This document shows, in pieces, positions 31,347 to 36,606 of a stretch of 36,606 bases of DNA (position 1 is its first letter; the number at the start of each line of letters is the position of its first letter). Below the pieces are notes generated by a model. That model was not told the DNA's origin. It made no database searches and saw nothing but the letters and a program-made list of their open reading frames with translations. The DNA comes from a virus. The stretch covers positions 1 through 36,606 of IMG/VR virus record IMGVR_UViG_3300026078_000056. One strand, given 5' to 3'. The translations under genes and the position numbers were made by a program.

Positions 31347-31631
31347 CTATTTTCGAGCGGCAACGCGGACATTGCGCATGGCGTGGCGGCGGAGAATTTC
31401 GGAGACGATGGCGGCGATCGCGTCGCCGGACCAGTCGCGATCCCCAGCGAGATAAAATTCTGCGGCGCGCACCGAACAATTGGCGGCCGTCGCAATATTT
31501 GCGGCAGTTTTTTCCGGCCAAAGCGTTCTAGCGACTTGCGAAAGCGTCGATCCGAACAAGTGTTCGGCGGGGTCGTCTGTGGATAATTTGGCCCGTTGTT
31601 CCTCTCGCGGAACCCGCGATAATGCACGCAT
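31347..31631 (-). CDS. HTH DNA-binding protein
   Basis: This encodes 94 residues. AGAGG lies six bases before the ATG. WPEKTAANIATAANCSVRAA then EFYLAGDRDWSGDAIAAIVS form a typical 'W-P-x-K-T-A-x-x-I/L-A' helix-turn-helix found in small regulators of rhizobial phages. A basic tail follows. It is the second gene of the cro-side operon and may act as an early activator, similar to a CII-type role, but that is only inferred. Confidence 0.7.
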   Translation of the reverse strand: MRALSRVPREEQRAKLSTDDPAEHLFGSTLSQVARTLWPEKTAANIATAANCSVRAAEFYLAGDRDWSGDAIAAIVSEILRRHAMRNVRVAARK

Positions 31632-31683
31632 GAAACGCCTCTAACGCTACGCAACACAACAAAACTGGAATTTGAAAATGCCC

Positions 31684-31980
31684 TCACGAGATCACCTCAC
31701 CCGCGTTGGCCGACGAACACTCATCGCTATGAGCGTTCTGATCGTCCTGGCTTTGGCTCTGTGGCTGGATGGCCGGTGATGGCCACGGAAGGTCGGGGCG
31801 AAGCTCGATGGCGGTCACTTTTCCGCCGGTGGCCTGCTGAATTTGAAGGGCGAGCTCGGCCGAACATCGGCCCGTTTCCTTAGCCTGCCAGATTGATTGC
31901 TGCTTCACGCCGCAGGCTTCCGCCAGCTTCGACTGGGAGCCGGCCAGCGATATCGCTTGCTCGATCAGTTCTCGGGACAT
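31684..31980 (-). CDS. Cro/YdaS-like regulator
   Basis: This encodes 98 residues. AGGGA lies upstream. Residues 1-65 form a YdaS/Cro-type helix-turn-helix (IEQAISLAGSQSKLAEACGV then KQQSIWQAKETGRCSAELAL, TGGKVTAIELRPDLPW). The last 30 residues are polar and disordered. It is divergently placed to the repressor gene across a 78-base region with an operator, the standard cI/cro layout. It should repress the repressor promoter and favour lytic growth. Confidence 0.85.
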   Translation of the reverse strand: MSRELIEQAISLAGSQSKLAEACGVKQQSIWQAKETGRCSAELALQIQQATGGKVTAIELRPDLPWPSPAIQPQSQSQDDQNAHSDECSSANAGEVIS

Positions 31981-31990
31981 GAATCGTCCC

Positions 31991-32008
31991 TAACAGGCAA
32001 AACTGAGT
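31991..32008. promoter_or_regulatory. Weak repressor operator in front of cro
   Basis: TAACAG-GCAAAA-CTGAGT is an imperfect copy of the TWACAG-N6-CTGTWA pattern; the left arm is intact and the right arm weak. It lies 11 bases before the cro ATG, near its ribosome site, so binding would block expression of the cro operon. Confidence 0.45.
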
Positions 32009-32027
32009 AAAGCAACAGTTTTTTATG

Positions 32028-32065
32028 TCGATACTGGTTACAGGTTTACCTGTAAATTGTGGATA
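32028..32065 (+). promoter_or_regulatory. Candidate repressor promoter (possibly leaderless transcript)
   Basis: TCGATA (32028-32033), 17 bases, TGTAAA (32051-32056). A start seven bases further would fall on the GTG 32059/ATG 32065 start codons. No ribosome site is seen, so a leaderless message as in lambda cI from PRM is possible. On the other strand TTTACA-N17-TATCGA could be the opposing cro promoter. Confidence 0.35.
32038..32055. promoter_or_regulatory. Main repressor operator between repressor and cro
   Basis: TTACAGGTTTACCTGTAA is a near-perfect palindrome (arms TTACAG and CTGTAA, six bases between). It overlaps the candidate -10 of the repressor promoter and the -35 of the opposing promoter. 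Its arms match the site at 33048-33067, so both are likely bound by the same repressor. Confidence 0.75.
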
Positions 32066-32718
32066 TGTCTGATCCCAAGGAAATTGGTTCCATAATTCGC
32101 GCTGCTCGCGAGGCGAAGGGCTTGTCCCAAACGGATTTGGCCCGCGCGATCGGGATAAAGCAGCAATCCCTCCAGTCCATCGAGCGCGGCGAAACCGCCC
32201 GGAGCAAATTTCTGCCGGAGATCGTAACCGAGCTCGGGATCAGGCCTGAGGAGGTAGGTCTTCCTAAGGAAGTGCCCGCAGAAGGCTGGGTACCGCCACC
32301 GCAAATCCAGACCGTGGGCCGGGATTTTCCCATCTATGCGTCTGCTGAGGGCGGCCCAGGCGAGATTATCCGTTCAGTTGAACCGGTAGATTGGTATCCG
32401 CGGCCTGCTCCGGTCGCTCATGTCCGCGATGCGTACGGCCTTTTCGTGGTCGGAGAATCGATGGCACCAGAGTTCGAGCCGGGCGACATCGCGCTTGTGA
32501 ACCCGATCCTGCCTCCCCTCCCCGGTAAGCCCTGTATTTTCTACGCCGAACTGCATGGTGAGGCCCGGGCGACGATTAAGCGTTTTCAGCGCGCCTCCGG
32601 ATCTGTCTGGCACGTTTACCAGCACAATCCGCCGCGCGGTATGGCGCACGAATTCACGCTTTCCCGCAAGGAATGGGGCATATGTCACCGCGTGCTTGGA
32701 AAGTATTATCCGCAATAG
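32059..32718 (+). CDS. CI/LexA-type repressor with S24 peptidase domain
   Basis: This encodes 219 residues from GTG 32059, or 217 from ATG 32065, which I cannot decide. Residues of about 8-60 are an XRE helix-turn-helix (IIRAAREAKGLSQTDLARAI, KQQSLQSIERGETARSKF). Residues of about 88-217 form an S24 self-cleaving domain: YASAEGGPG near the expected cleavage site, GESMAPEFEPGD with catalytic Ser 134, and ATIKRF with catalytic Lys 174. It should keep early promoters silent and be destroyed in the SOS response. It divides the two transcription directions of the genome. Confidence 0.92.
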   Translation: MDMSDPKEIGSIIRAAREAKGLSQTDLARAIGIKQQSLQSIERGETARSKFLPEIVTELGIRPEEVGLPKEVPAEGWVPPPQIQTVGRDFPIYASAEGGPGEIIRSVEPVDWYPRPAPVAHVRDAYGLFVVGESMAPEFEPGDIALVNPILPPLPGKPCIFYAELHGEARATIKRFQRASGSVWHVYQHNPPRGMAHEFTLSRKEWGICHRVLGKYYPQ

Positions 32719-33026
32719 CGTTGTTCTGTATGTGCGCTAGCTTATCGGTCGGCGGACTGCTTGCTGCCGGCTGGCTGGTGCAAGAGGATGAACGTCCTGC
32801 GTGGCTGCCCTTAGATGGACGCACCTTGAACGTCGCTGCCTACCCAGAATTGTTCAAAGCTACCGGCGTAGCCGCGGGCGGCACCACATTCCAATTGCCT
32901 GACGAGCCGCCCGAGCTACAAGCCAACGACATATTCGGCGTTCAAAGCGTTCGCCGCTGCGTCGCTACGCGGGAATTAGCGGATAAGACCCCGGCAGGAA
33001 CGATCGCGATCTGCGGGAGACCATAG
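32673..33026 (+). CDS. Membrane-anchored protein with a tail-collar-like domain
   Basis: This encodes 117 residues from ATG 32673 (or 32682), overlapping the repressor 3' end by 46 bases, so the two are co-transcribed. A hydrophobic helix spans about 10-36. Residues of about 44-80 read WLPLDGRTLNVAAYPELF then KATGVAAGGTTFQLPDE, which matches the phage tail-collar pattern 'DGR-x-L-x-x-x-x-YP-x-LF...G...F-x-LPD'. Two Cys occur near the C-terminus. A collar-like domain outside a fibre, tethered to the membrane and expressed with the repressor, could exclude related phages. The function is not proven. Confidence 0.65.
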   Translation: MGHMSPRAWKVLSAIALFCMCASLSVGGLLAAGWLVQEDERPAWLPLDGRTLNVAAYPELFKATGVAAGGTTFQLPDEPPELQANDIFGVQSVRRCVATRELADKTPAGTIAICGRP

Positions 33027-33042
33027 GCCACAAACTTTCCTG

Positions 33043-33070
33043 TTGACTTAACAGTTTTGGCTGTTAAATT
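33043..33070 (+). promoter_or_regulatory. Rightward early promoter
   Basis: TTGACT (33043-33048), 16 bases, TAAATT (33065-33070). The -35 is strong and the -10 moderate. It stands 24 bases before the first gene of the early operon, and its spacer and -10 are covered by an operator, so the repressor should shut it off. Confidence 0.6.
33048..33067. promoter_or_regulatory. Repressor operator in the rightward early promoter
   Basis: TTAACAGTTTTGGCTGTTAA has perfect 7-base arms (TTAACAG/CTGTTAA) with six bases between, the same geometry as the 32038 operator. It covers the region between -35 and -10 of the early promoter. Confidence 0.75.
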
Positions 33071-33093
33071 GGTCTCCACACACGGAGACCGCC

Positions 33094-33363
33094 ATGCTTG
33101 CTCCCGCCCCCTCCTTTACCGACTGGCTGGCCGCCGAGCTCGACAAAAAGCTCAATAGCCTTCCGTCCGACCAGGCCCGATATCGGCACCTGATCCTCGT
33201 CAGCAACGTCTGGCGTCAGAAGTACGATCAGTTCGTTGCGTTCGGCACCCAGCCGTTCAATTGCCCGCACCCCGTCTATGGCGACATGGACGCTTTCGAT
33301 TTCACGATCCTGCTGGCCGCCATCGAACTTCGCAAAACTCAGCTTGAGCGGGTGCAGGCATGA
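33094..33363 (+). CDS. First gene of the rightward early operon, unknown function
   Basis: This encodes 89 residues. GGAGA lies upstream of the ATG. It is mostly helical (FTDWLAAELDKKLNSLPSDQ, LLAAIELRKTQLERVQA) with one NCPHPVYGDMDAFDF loop. No domain is recognised. As the first product of a repressor-controlled promoter it may act on the host early in infection. It is coupled to the next gene by ATGA (33360-33363). Confidence 0.75.
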   Translation: MLAPAPSFTDWLAAELDKKLNSLPSDQARYRHLILVSNVWRQKYDQFVAFGTQPFNCPHPVYGDMDAFDFTILLAAIELRKTQLERVQA

Positions 33364-33557
33364 CCGTCGAGCAAGAGCGCCAGGCTGCCGCTGTTGAGTT
33401 GTGCGGCGTCGTGCAGGGCCTGATCCTGACAAACACCGTGCCCGACTACATGAAGGATTTTCTGGCGTCACGATGCGCCAGGGTCCAGCGGGCCTTCGGG
33501 ATGAGCCCGACGCTTGCCACCGCCAAGGTACAGGAGGCCGCCAATGCGCCGTCCTGA
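33360..33557 (+). CDS. Small helical early protein
   Basis: This encodes 65 residues, helical and Ala/Val/Gln-rich (QERQAAAVELCGVVQGLILT), with a Met-rich middle and a short polar end. No family was recognised. Its ATG overlaps the preceding stop, and its 3' end overlaps the next gene by 14 bases, so expression is coupled. Confidence 0.65.
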   Translation: MTVEQERQAAAVELCGVVQGLILTNTVPDYMKDFLASRCARVQRAFGMSPTLATAKVQEAANAPS

Positions 33558-33666
33558 TCCTGTTGAGATCGTCGCTATCGGCCTGCCGATCGTGCTGGAA
33601 GCAGTCAGCGTGCTCGGCTTCATCGCCGGGCTCGCGGTGTGGATCGCGTTGAGGGCCGGCGCATGA
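33544..33666 (+). CDS. 40-residue membrane peptide
   Basis: The start is ATG 33544, inside the end of the preceding gene; the stop overlaps the next ATG (ATGA, 33663-33666). The peptide is an almost pure hydrophobic helix (IVAIGLPIVLEAVSVLGF, IAGLAVWIAL) with one central Glu. Two-helix or single-helix early membrane peptides are common in phages. The role is unknown. Confidence 0.65.
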   Translation: MRRPDPVEIVAIGLPIVLEAVSVLGFIAGLAVWIALRAGA

Positions 33667-33887
33667 GCCCGCCGGTCGGTGGTTACACCCCTGTTCCCGA
33701 GCGCGCCGTATGTCGGCGCTGCCAGAACGAATTCGTGTACGGGCGAAAGACAAAGCGCCGATTTTACTGCGATCCATGCCAACCGCTGGAGCGGCAGGAC
33801 ACCAACGACTTCAACAACAATCTCGCGCGGCAAAGGCGATTGGCTGCGCGAATGAACGCCTTTCTCGCGCATGAGGCTGCGGCATGA
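33663..33887 (+). CDS. Small zinc-finger protein
   Basis: The start is ATG 33663 in the ATGA overlap. The 74 residues contain CRRCQNEFVYGRKTKRRFYC followed by DPC, i.e. CxxC-x16-CxxC, a four-Cys zinc ribbon, then a basic and helical C-terminal part. It may bind DNA or RNA. It directly precedes the exonuclease gene, which overlaps its last four bases. Confidence 0.75.
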   Translation: MSPPVGGYTPVPERAVCRRCQNEFVYGRKTKRRFYCDPCQPLERQDTNDFNNNLARQRRLAARMNAFLAHEAAA

Positions 33888-34828
33888 TCCCAGGCATTTA
33901 CCGAGACATGGATTCGGCGACGTACTTCGATGACCCATGCCCGGAGCCGTCGCTGTCGCAGTCCATCGCAAAGGTGCTGATCGAGCGATCGCCGCTGCAT
34001 GCCAAGATGGAGCATCCGAGGCTGTGTCCGCCGTCCGCTGCCGACGACGATCAGGAGCGCTACGACAAGGCCAAGGCGATCGGCAACGCGGCGCACAAGC
34101 TGATGCTCGGCCGCGGCAAGGATTTGGCGATCATCTGTTCGAACGATTTCCGCAACAAGGCGGCTAAGGAAGAACGGGACGCTGCCTATGCAGGCGGGCT
34201 CGAACCGGTGCTGGAAAAGCACCTGGAAACGGCCACCGAAATGACAGCGGCGGCGTTGAGCCAACTTTCGCAAATACCGGGCTGCGTCCACGCTTTCGAC
34301 AAGGCCGCCGGCGACAGCGAAGTGGTCGCCGTCGCCTGCGAGGAAGGCTTATGGCTGCGGACAATGATTGACTGGATCACGCCTGATTTACGCGAGGTGT
34401 GGGATTTCAAGACGTCCGGAATGTCGGCATCGCCCTACGCCACCGGTAGGCTGATGGCGTCAGCCGGTTGGCATGTTCAGGCGGCGATGCATGAGCGAAT
34501 TCTTGATGCAATCGACCCCGATAGCGCAGGCCGTCGTCGCTTCTTCTACGTCTGCCAAGAGAACGAGACGCCATATGCACTCACCGTCAACGAGATCGGT
34601 GAAAGTGCGCTGACCATCGGCCGCAAGCAAATTCAGTACGCAGTCGACGCCTGGCGACGGTGTCTCCAATGCAACTCGTGGCCGGCATATCCGCAGCGCA
34701 TCATCATTCCAGAACTGCCGGCATGGTCCGAGAGCGGCTGGATGGATCGTGAGACGTCCGAATATGACGCGCGTCAGGTCGAGCCGAACCGCCGCGCTCC
34801 GATGCTCAAATCTTTGATGGGTGGGTGA
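33884..34828 (+). CDS. PD-(D/E)XK exonuclease, RecE/ExoVIII-like
   Basis: This encodes 314 residues. The N-terminus (GIYRDMDSATYFDDPCPEPS) and GNAAHKLMLG (67-76) are typical of the DUF3799 exodeoxyribonuclease VIII-like family. The catalytic core reads GLWLRTMIDWITPDLREVWD then FKTSG, with Asp 163, Asp 174 and Lys 176 as the PD-(D/E)XK residues. It would resect double-stranded DNA ends to give single strands for annealing. It lies directly before a Sak4-like ATPase; such pairs form phage recombination systems. Confidence 0.85.
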   Translation: MIPGIYRDMDSATYFDDPCPEPSLSQSIAKVLIERSPLHAKMEHPRLCPPSAADDDQERYDKAKAIGNAAHKLMLGRGKDLAIICSNDFRNKAAKEERDAAYAGGLEPVLEKHLETATEMTAAALSQLSQIPGCVHAFDKAAGDSEVVAVACEEGLWLRTMIDWITPDLREVWDFKTSGMSASPYATGRLMASAGWHVQAAMHERILDAIDPDSAGRRRFFYVCQENETPYALTVNEIGESALTIGRKQIQYAVDAWRRCLQCNSWPAYPQRIIIPELPAWSESGWMDRETSEYDARQVEPNRRAPMLKSLMGG

Positions 34829-34829
34829 C

Positions 34830-35732
34830 ATGACGTTCCAATTCGCACCGGCTGTCCGTGAACAGGTATCGCTGCTGATCGCCCTCGCTGGCGCATCTGG
34901 CAGCGGCAAAACCTACAGCGCCCTTCGTCTCGCTAAGGGGATGTCGCCCGAGGGGAAGATCGCCTTCATCGACACCGAGGCGCGCCGCGGGCTGCACTAT
35001 GCGGAGGAATTCAAGTTCCTGCATTCGGACATGCGTCCGCCGTTTGCGCCTGCGCGCTTCATTGAAGGCATCCGAGCGGCTGAGGATGCCGGCGCCGAGG
35101 TCGTCATCATCGACTCGTTCAGCCACGAATACGATGGTGTCGGCGGTATCATGGATTGGGCCGACAGGCTGGCATCGGAAGGTGTGAAGTCGCCCGGCAA
35201 CTGGAAAGAGCCCAAGGGCGCGCACAAGAAACTCATGAACGCGCTGCTGCAATGTCGCGCCTCGATCATTTTCTGCCTTCGCGCTGATGAGAAGATCGAG
35301 ATCCTGCGCGAGAACAACAAAACTGTTGTTCATCCGCTTGGATGGATGCCGATCTGCGAGAAGCGGTTCATGTTCGAGATGACAGCCAGCTTCACGCTGA
35401 CACCCGATCGTCCGGGCATTCCGCACTTTGAATTGCCGCACAAACTGCAGCGCCAGCACCGAGCGTTCTTTCCCGAGGGCGTGACGATCGGCGAAGACAG
35501 CGGGCGCATGCTCTCCGAGTGGGCGCGCGGCGGGAATCCGGCGCCGGCCTTGCAATCAGACGACAGCGCCGACGATGTGATGGCCTGGGATTCGAAGCTC
35601 GCCACAGCAGCGCTGATGGGTGTCGAGGCATTGCGTGAGACGTGGGGAATGGTGCCGCGCGAGTTCAAGCCGACGCTCAAAGCCGCGATGGATAATCGGC
35701 ACAAGCCCACTGCGGAACAGGTGCCGGCCTAG
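34830..35732 (+). CDS. Sak4-like RecA-fold ATPase (recombinase)
   Basis: The start is ATG 34830, one base after the exonuclease stop; the GTG at 34821 is less likely. The 300 residues have a Walker A GASGSGKT (21-28) and a Walker B-like VVIIDSFSHEYDG (91-103), in a short RecA-core layout without the RecA N- and C-domains (AAA_24/Sak4 kind). LGWMPICEKRFMFEMT near 175 is typical of this family. Sak4 proteins promote single-strand annealing with exonuclease and single-strand-binding partners. No phage SSB gene is recognisable here. Confidence 0.85.
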   Translation: MTFQFAPAVREQVSLLIALAGASGSGKTYSALRLAKGMSPEGKIAFIDTEARRGLHYAEEFKFLHSDMRPPFAPARFIEGIRAAEDAGAEVVIIDSFSHEYDGVGGIMDWADRLASEGVKSPGNWKEPKGAHKKLMNALLQCRASIIFCLRADEKIEILRENNKTVVHPLGWMPICEKRFMFEMTASFTLTPDRPGIPHFELPHKLQRQHRAFFPEGVTIGEDSGRMLSEWARGGNPAPALQSDDSADDVMAWDSKLATAALMGVEALRETWGMVPREFKPTLKAAMDNRHKPTAEQVPA

Positions 35733-35755
35733 CTGGTGATGAACGGAGAATTACG

Positions 35756-35800
35756 ATGCTGACACCCCACATCCAGCCAGTCATCGGGGAGGCGAAATGA
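35756..35800 (+). CDS. 14-residue micro-ORF coupled to the next gene
   Basis: ATG 35756 follows CGGAGAA at good spacing and encodes MLTPHIQPVIGEAK. Its stop overlaps the ATG of the 83-residue gene (ATGA, 35797-35800). It may be a leader peptide that carries ribosomes to the next start, or chance. Confidence 0.35.
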   Translation: MLTPHIQPVIGEAK

Positions 35801-36048
35801 ACAACGACGCCGCCTTAGCAGAGGCCATCCGAAAGGTCCGGAAACTTCGGCTGGTCGATCACGTTCCTATCAAGGACAGCCCGCCGCCTGCCGTAACCTT
35901 CCTGGCCGTGATGCAGCAGGGGCTAGGCGGAATGTATGAGGACGCCGCTCTAGAATACATATTCCGTCATTTTCTGAAGTATTACGAGGCAGCAAAAAAG
36001 ACTCCCGCCACGCTGGTGTCTCAACATCAGCGGGGTGACCAGTCATGA
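35797..36048 (+). CDS. Small early protein
   Basis: This encodes 83 residues. GGGAGG is upstream. The first helix is charged (ALAEAIRKVRKLRLVDHV), a Pro-rich turn follows, and then a helical Tyr/Phe-rich part (MYEDAALEYIFRHFLKYYEA). No family was recognised. The stop overlaps the next start (ATGA, 36045-36048). Confidence 0.7.
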   Translation: MNNDAALAEAIRKVRKLRLVDHVPIKDSPPPAVTFLAVMQQGLGGMYEDAALEYIFRHFLKYYEAAKKTPATLVSQHQRGDQS

Positions 36049-36215
36049 TGACCCTGTTTGCGATCTGCGCCGCAATCGGCGTCCTTTGGCTCATTCTGGA
36101 GGCCGCCGCCAAATCCGGAAGCGTGGCCCCGAGTATGTACCGGACTTCTGGCAACGGCTGGATCTTGGTCATCATTGGTGCGGTTGGCCTTATCTGCACG
36201 AGGTACTTGCCATGA
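36045..36215 (+). CDS. 56-residue two-helix membrane protein
   Basis: The start is ATG 36045 (a second ATG follows directly). Helices are at about 3-20 (LFAICAAIGVLWLILEAA) and 38-52 (GWILVIIGAVGLIC) with a short polar loop. The stop overlaps the start of the next gene (ATGA). It is similar in type to the other tiny membrane proteins of the genome. Function unknown. Confidence 0.65.
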   Translation: MMTLFAICAAIGVLWLILEAAAKSGSVAPSMYRTSGNGWILVIIGAVGLICTRYLP

Positions 36216-36606
36216 CCGACGAAGCAAACCGGCTGGCGGATGAAATTGAGCGTCGTGCACCAAATGCATTGCACCGTTACCTATTTGCGTTCAGCGAAAA
36301 CCAGCGGGATCAGATCGCCGCCGCCCTCCGCGCCATACCGCAAGAGCCGGTCGCATGGCGATGGCATGCATCGGGTGAGGTCCGCTGGACGCTCGATTTC
36401 TATCCGCCGTCTTCTTCTGACATCATCAAACAACCGCTCTACGCGGCACCATATTCCCGAGGTCAGGAAAATGGTCCCAGCCCGTCAGAGCCCATCGCGC
36501 AGGGGCAGAGGGAGGCGATTGCGCGGATCATCGATCCGGGCTCATTTAAATATCATCGGGATATGATCGAGGCCGGAATTGCCGATGGCATGACGCCAAT
36601 CGCGGC
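36212..36606 (+). CDS. Early protein running off the right edge, probably continues at base 1
   Basis: There are 131 codons plus two bases to the window end. The N-terminal part resembles a typical phage helical protein (NRLADEIERRAPNALHRY), then a Trp/Pro-rich loop (EPVAWRWHASGEVRWTLDF) and a helical end (QREAIARIIDPGSFKYHRDM). Loops of the type 'VAWRW...G...' are common in small phage proteins. The remaining two bases and the first base of the window complete a codon, and the frame stays open to 142. Confidence 0.65.
   Translation, partial: MTDEANRLADEIERRAPNALHRYLFAFSENQRDQIAAALRAIPQEPVAWRWHASGEVRWTLDFYPPSSSDIIKQPLYAAPYSRGQENGPSPSEPIAQGQREAIARIIDPGSFKYHRDMIEAGIADGMTPIA

Noticed and set aside
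1-36606. tRNA genes, rRNA, CRISPR arrays and insertion sequences
   Set aside because: No cloverleaf-like sequence, regularly spaced repeat or transposase gene was recognised by reading; a dedicated tRNA scan was not possible.

Overview
The window is a bacteriophage genome with T7-like (podovirus) virion genes and a temperate-style control region. No ribosomal RNA, tRNA or ordinary chromosomal gene is visible. The base composition is high GC, and many of the small accessory proteins resemble families common in Bradyrhizobium and related Rhizobiales phages and prophages. An alphaproteobacterial host of the Bradyrhizobium/Rhodopseudomonas kind is therefore likely, but this is inferred from family resemblance only. 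The open reading frame that runs off the right end continues in frame into the one that enters at the left end. The 36,606 bases could therefore be one complete circularly permuted genome, opened inside a small early gene.

Layout. From about 32.0 kb leftwards, nearly everything is on the minus strand. First come a Cro-like regulator and early/replication genes (29.5-32.0 kb: HTH proteins, small membrane proteins, a RusA resolvase). Next is a replication-type gene pair (28.2-29.5 kb) and further regulators (26.9-28.3 kb). A 0.5 kb gene-free region with a large hairpin precedes the packaging and head genes (16.5-26.4 kb): terS, terL, a TPR-glycosyltransferase, small head proteins, portal, Bbp19-like protein, scaffold, major capsid protein and a neighbouring head protein. 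The tail and ejection genes follow (2.2-16.5 kb): a secreted small protein, a polysaccharide-deacetylase-like protein, adaptor, nozzle, three internal virion proteins and a long fibre. The lysis cassette is last (0.1-2.3 kb: amidase, holin and spanin-like genes). From 32.06 kb rightwards the plus strand carries a LexA/CI-type repressor, a small membrane protein with a tail-collar-like domain, and an early operon with an exonuclease and a Sak4-like recombinase.

Control. Three inverted repeats of the form TWACAG-N6-CTGTWA surround the repressor gene. One lies between repressor and cro, a weaker one sits in front of cro, and one is inside a TTGACT-type promoter of the rightward early operon. Together they make a coherent repressor regulon. 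The leftward genes carry a different signal: an 11-base element, GGTGCGTTGTT (one copy differs at the last base), occurs seven times. All copies have the same orientation as transcription and sit at gene boundaries. Four of them lie 31-33 bases upstream of a start codon. The capsid gene has a 300-base leader with strong nested hairpins, mutually exclusive pairings and an imperfect direct repeat.

No integrase, excisionase, partition system, DNA polymerase or RNA polymerase is visible. If the genome is complete, it pairs a temperate-type repressor with no recognisable means of integration. Other points of interest are sugar-binding-like repeats inserted into both tail-tube proteins, and Sec signal peptides on four proteins of the tail and lysis region, including the long fibre.
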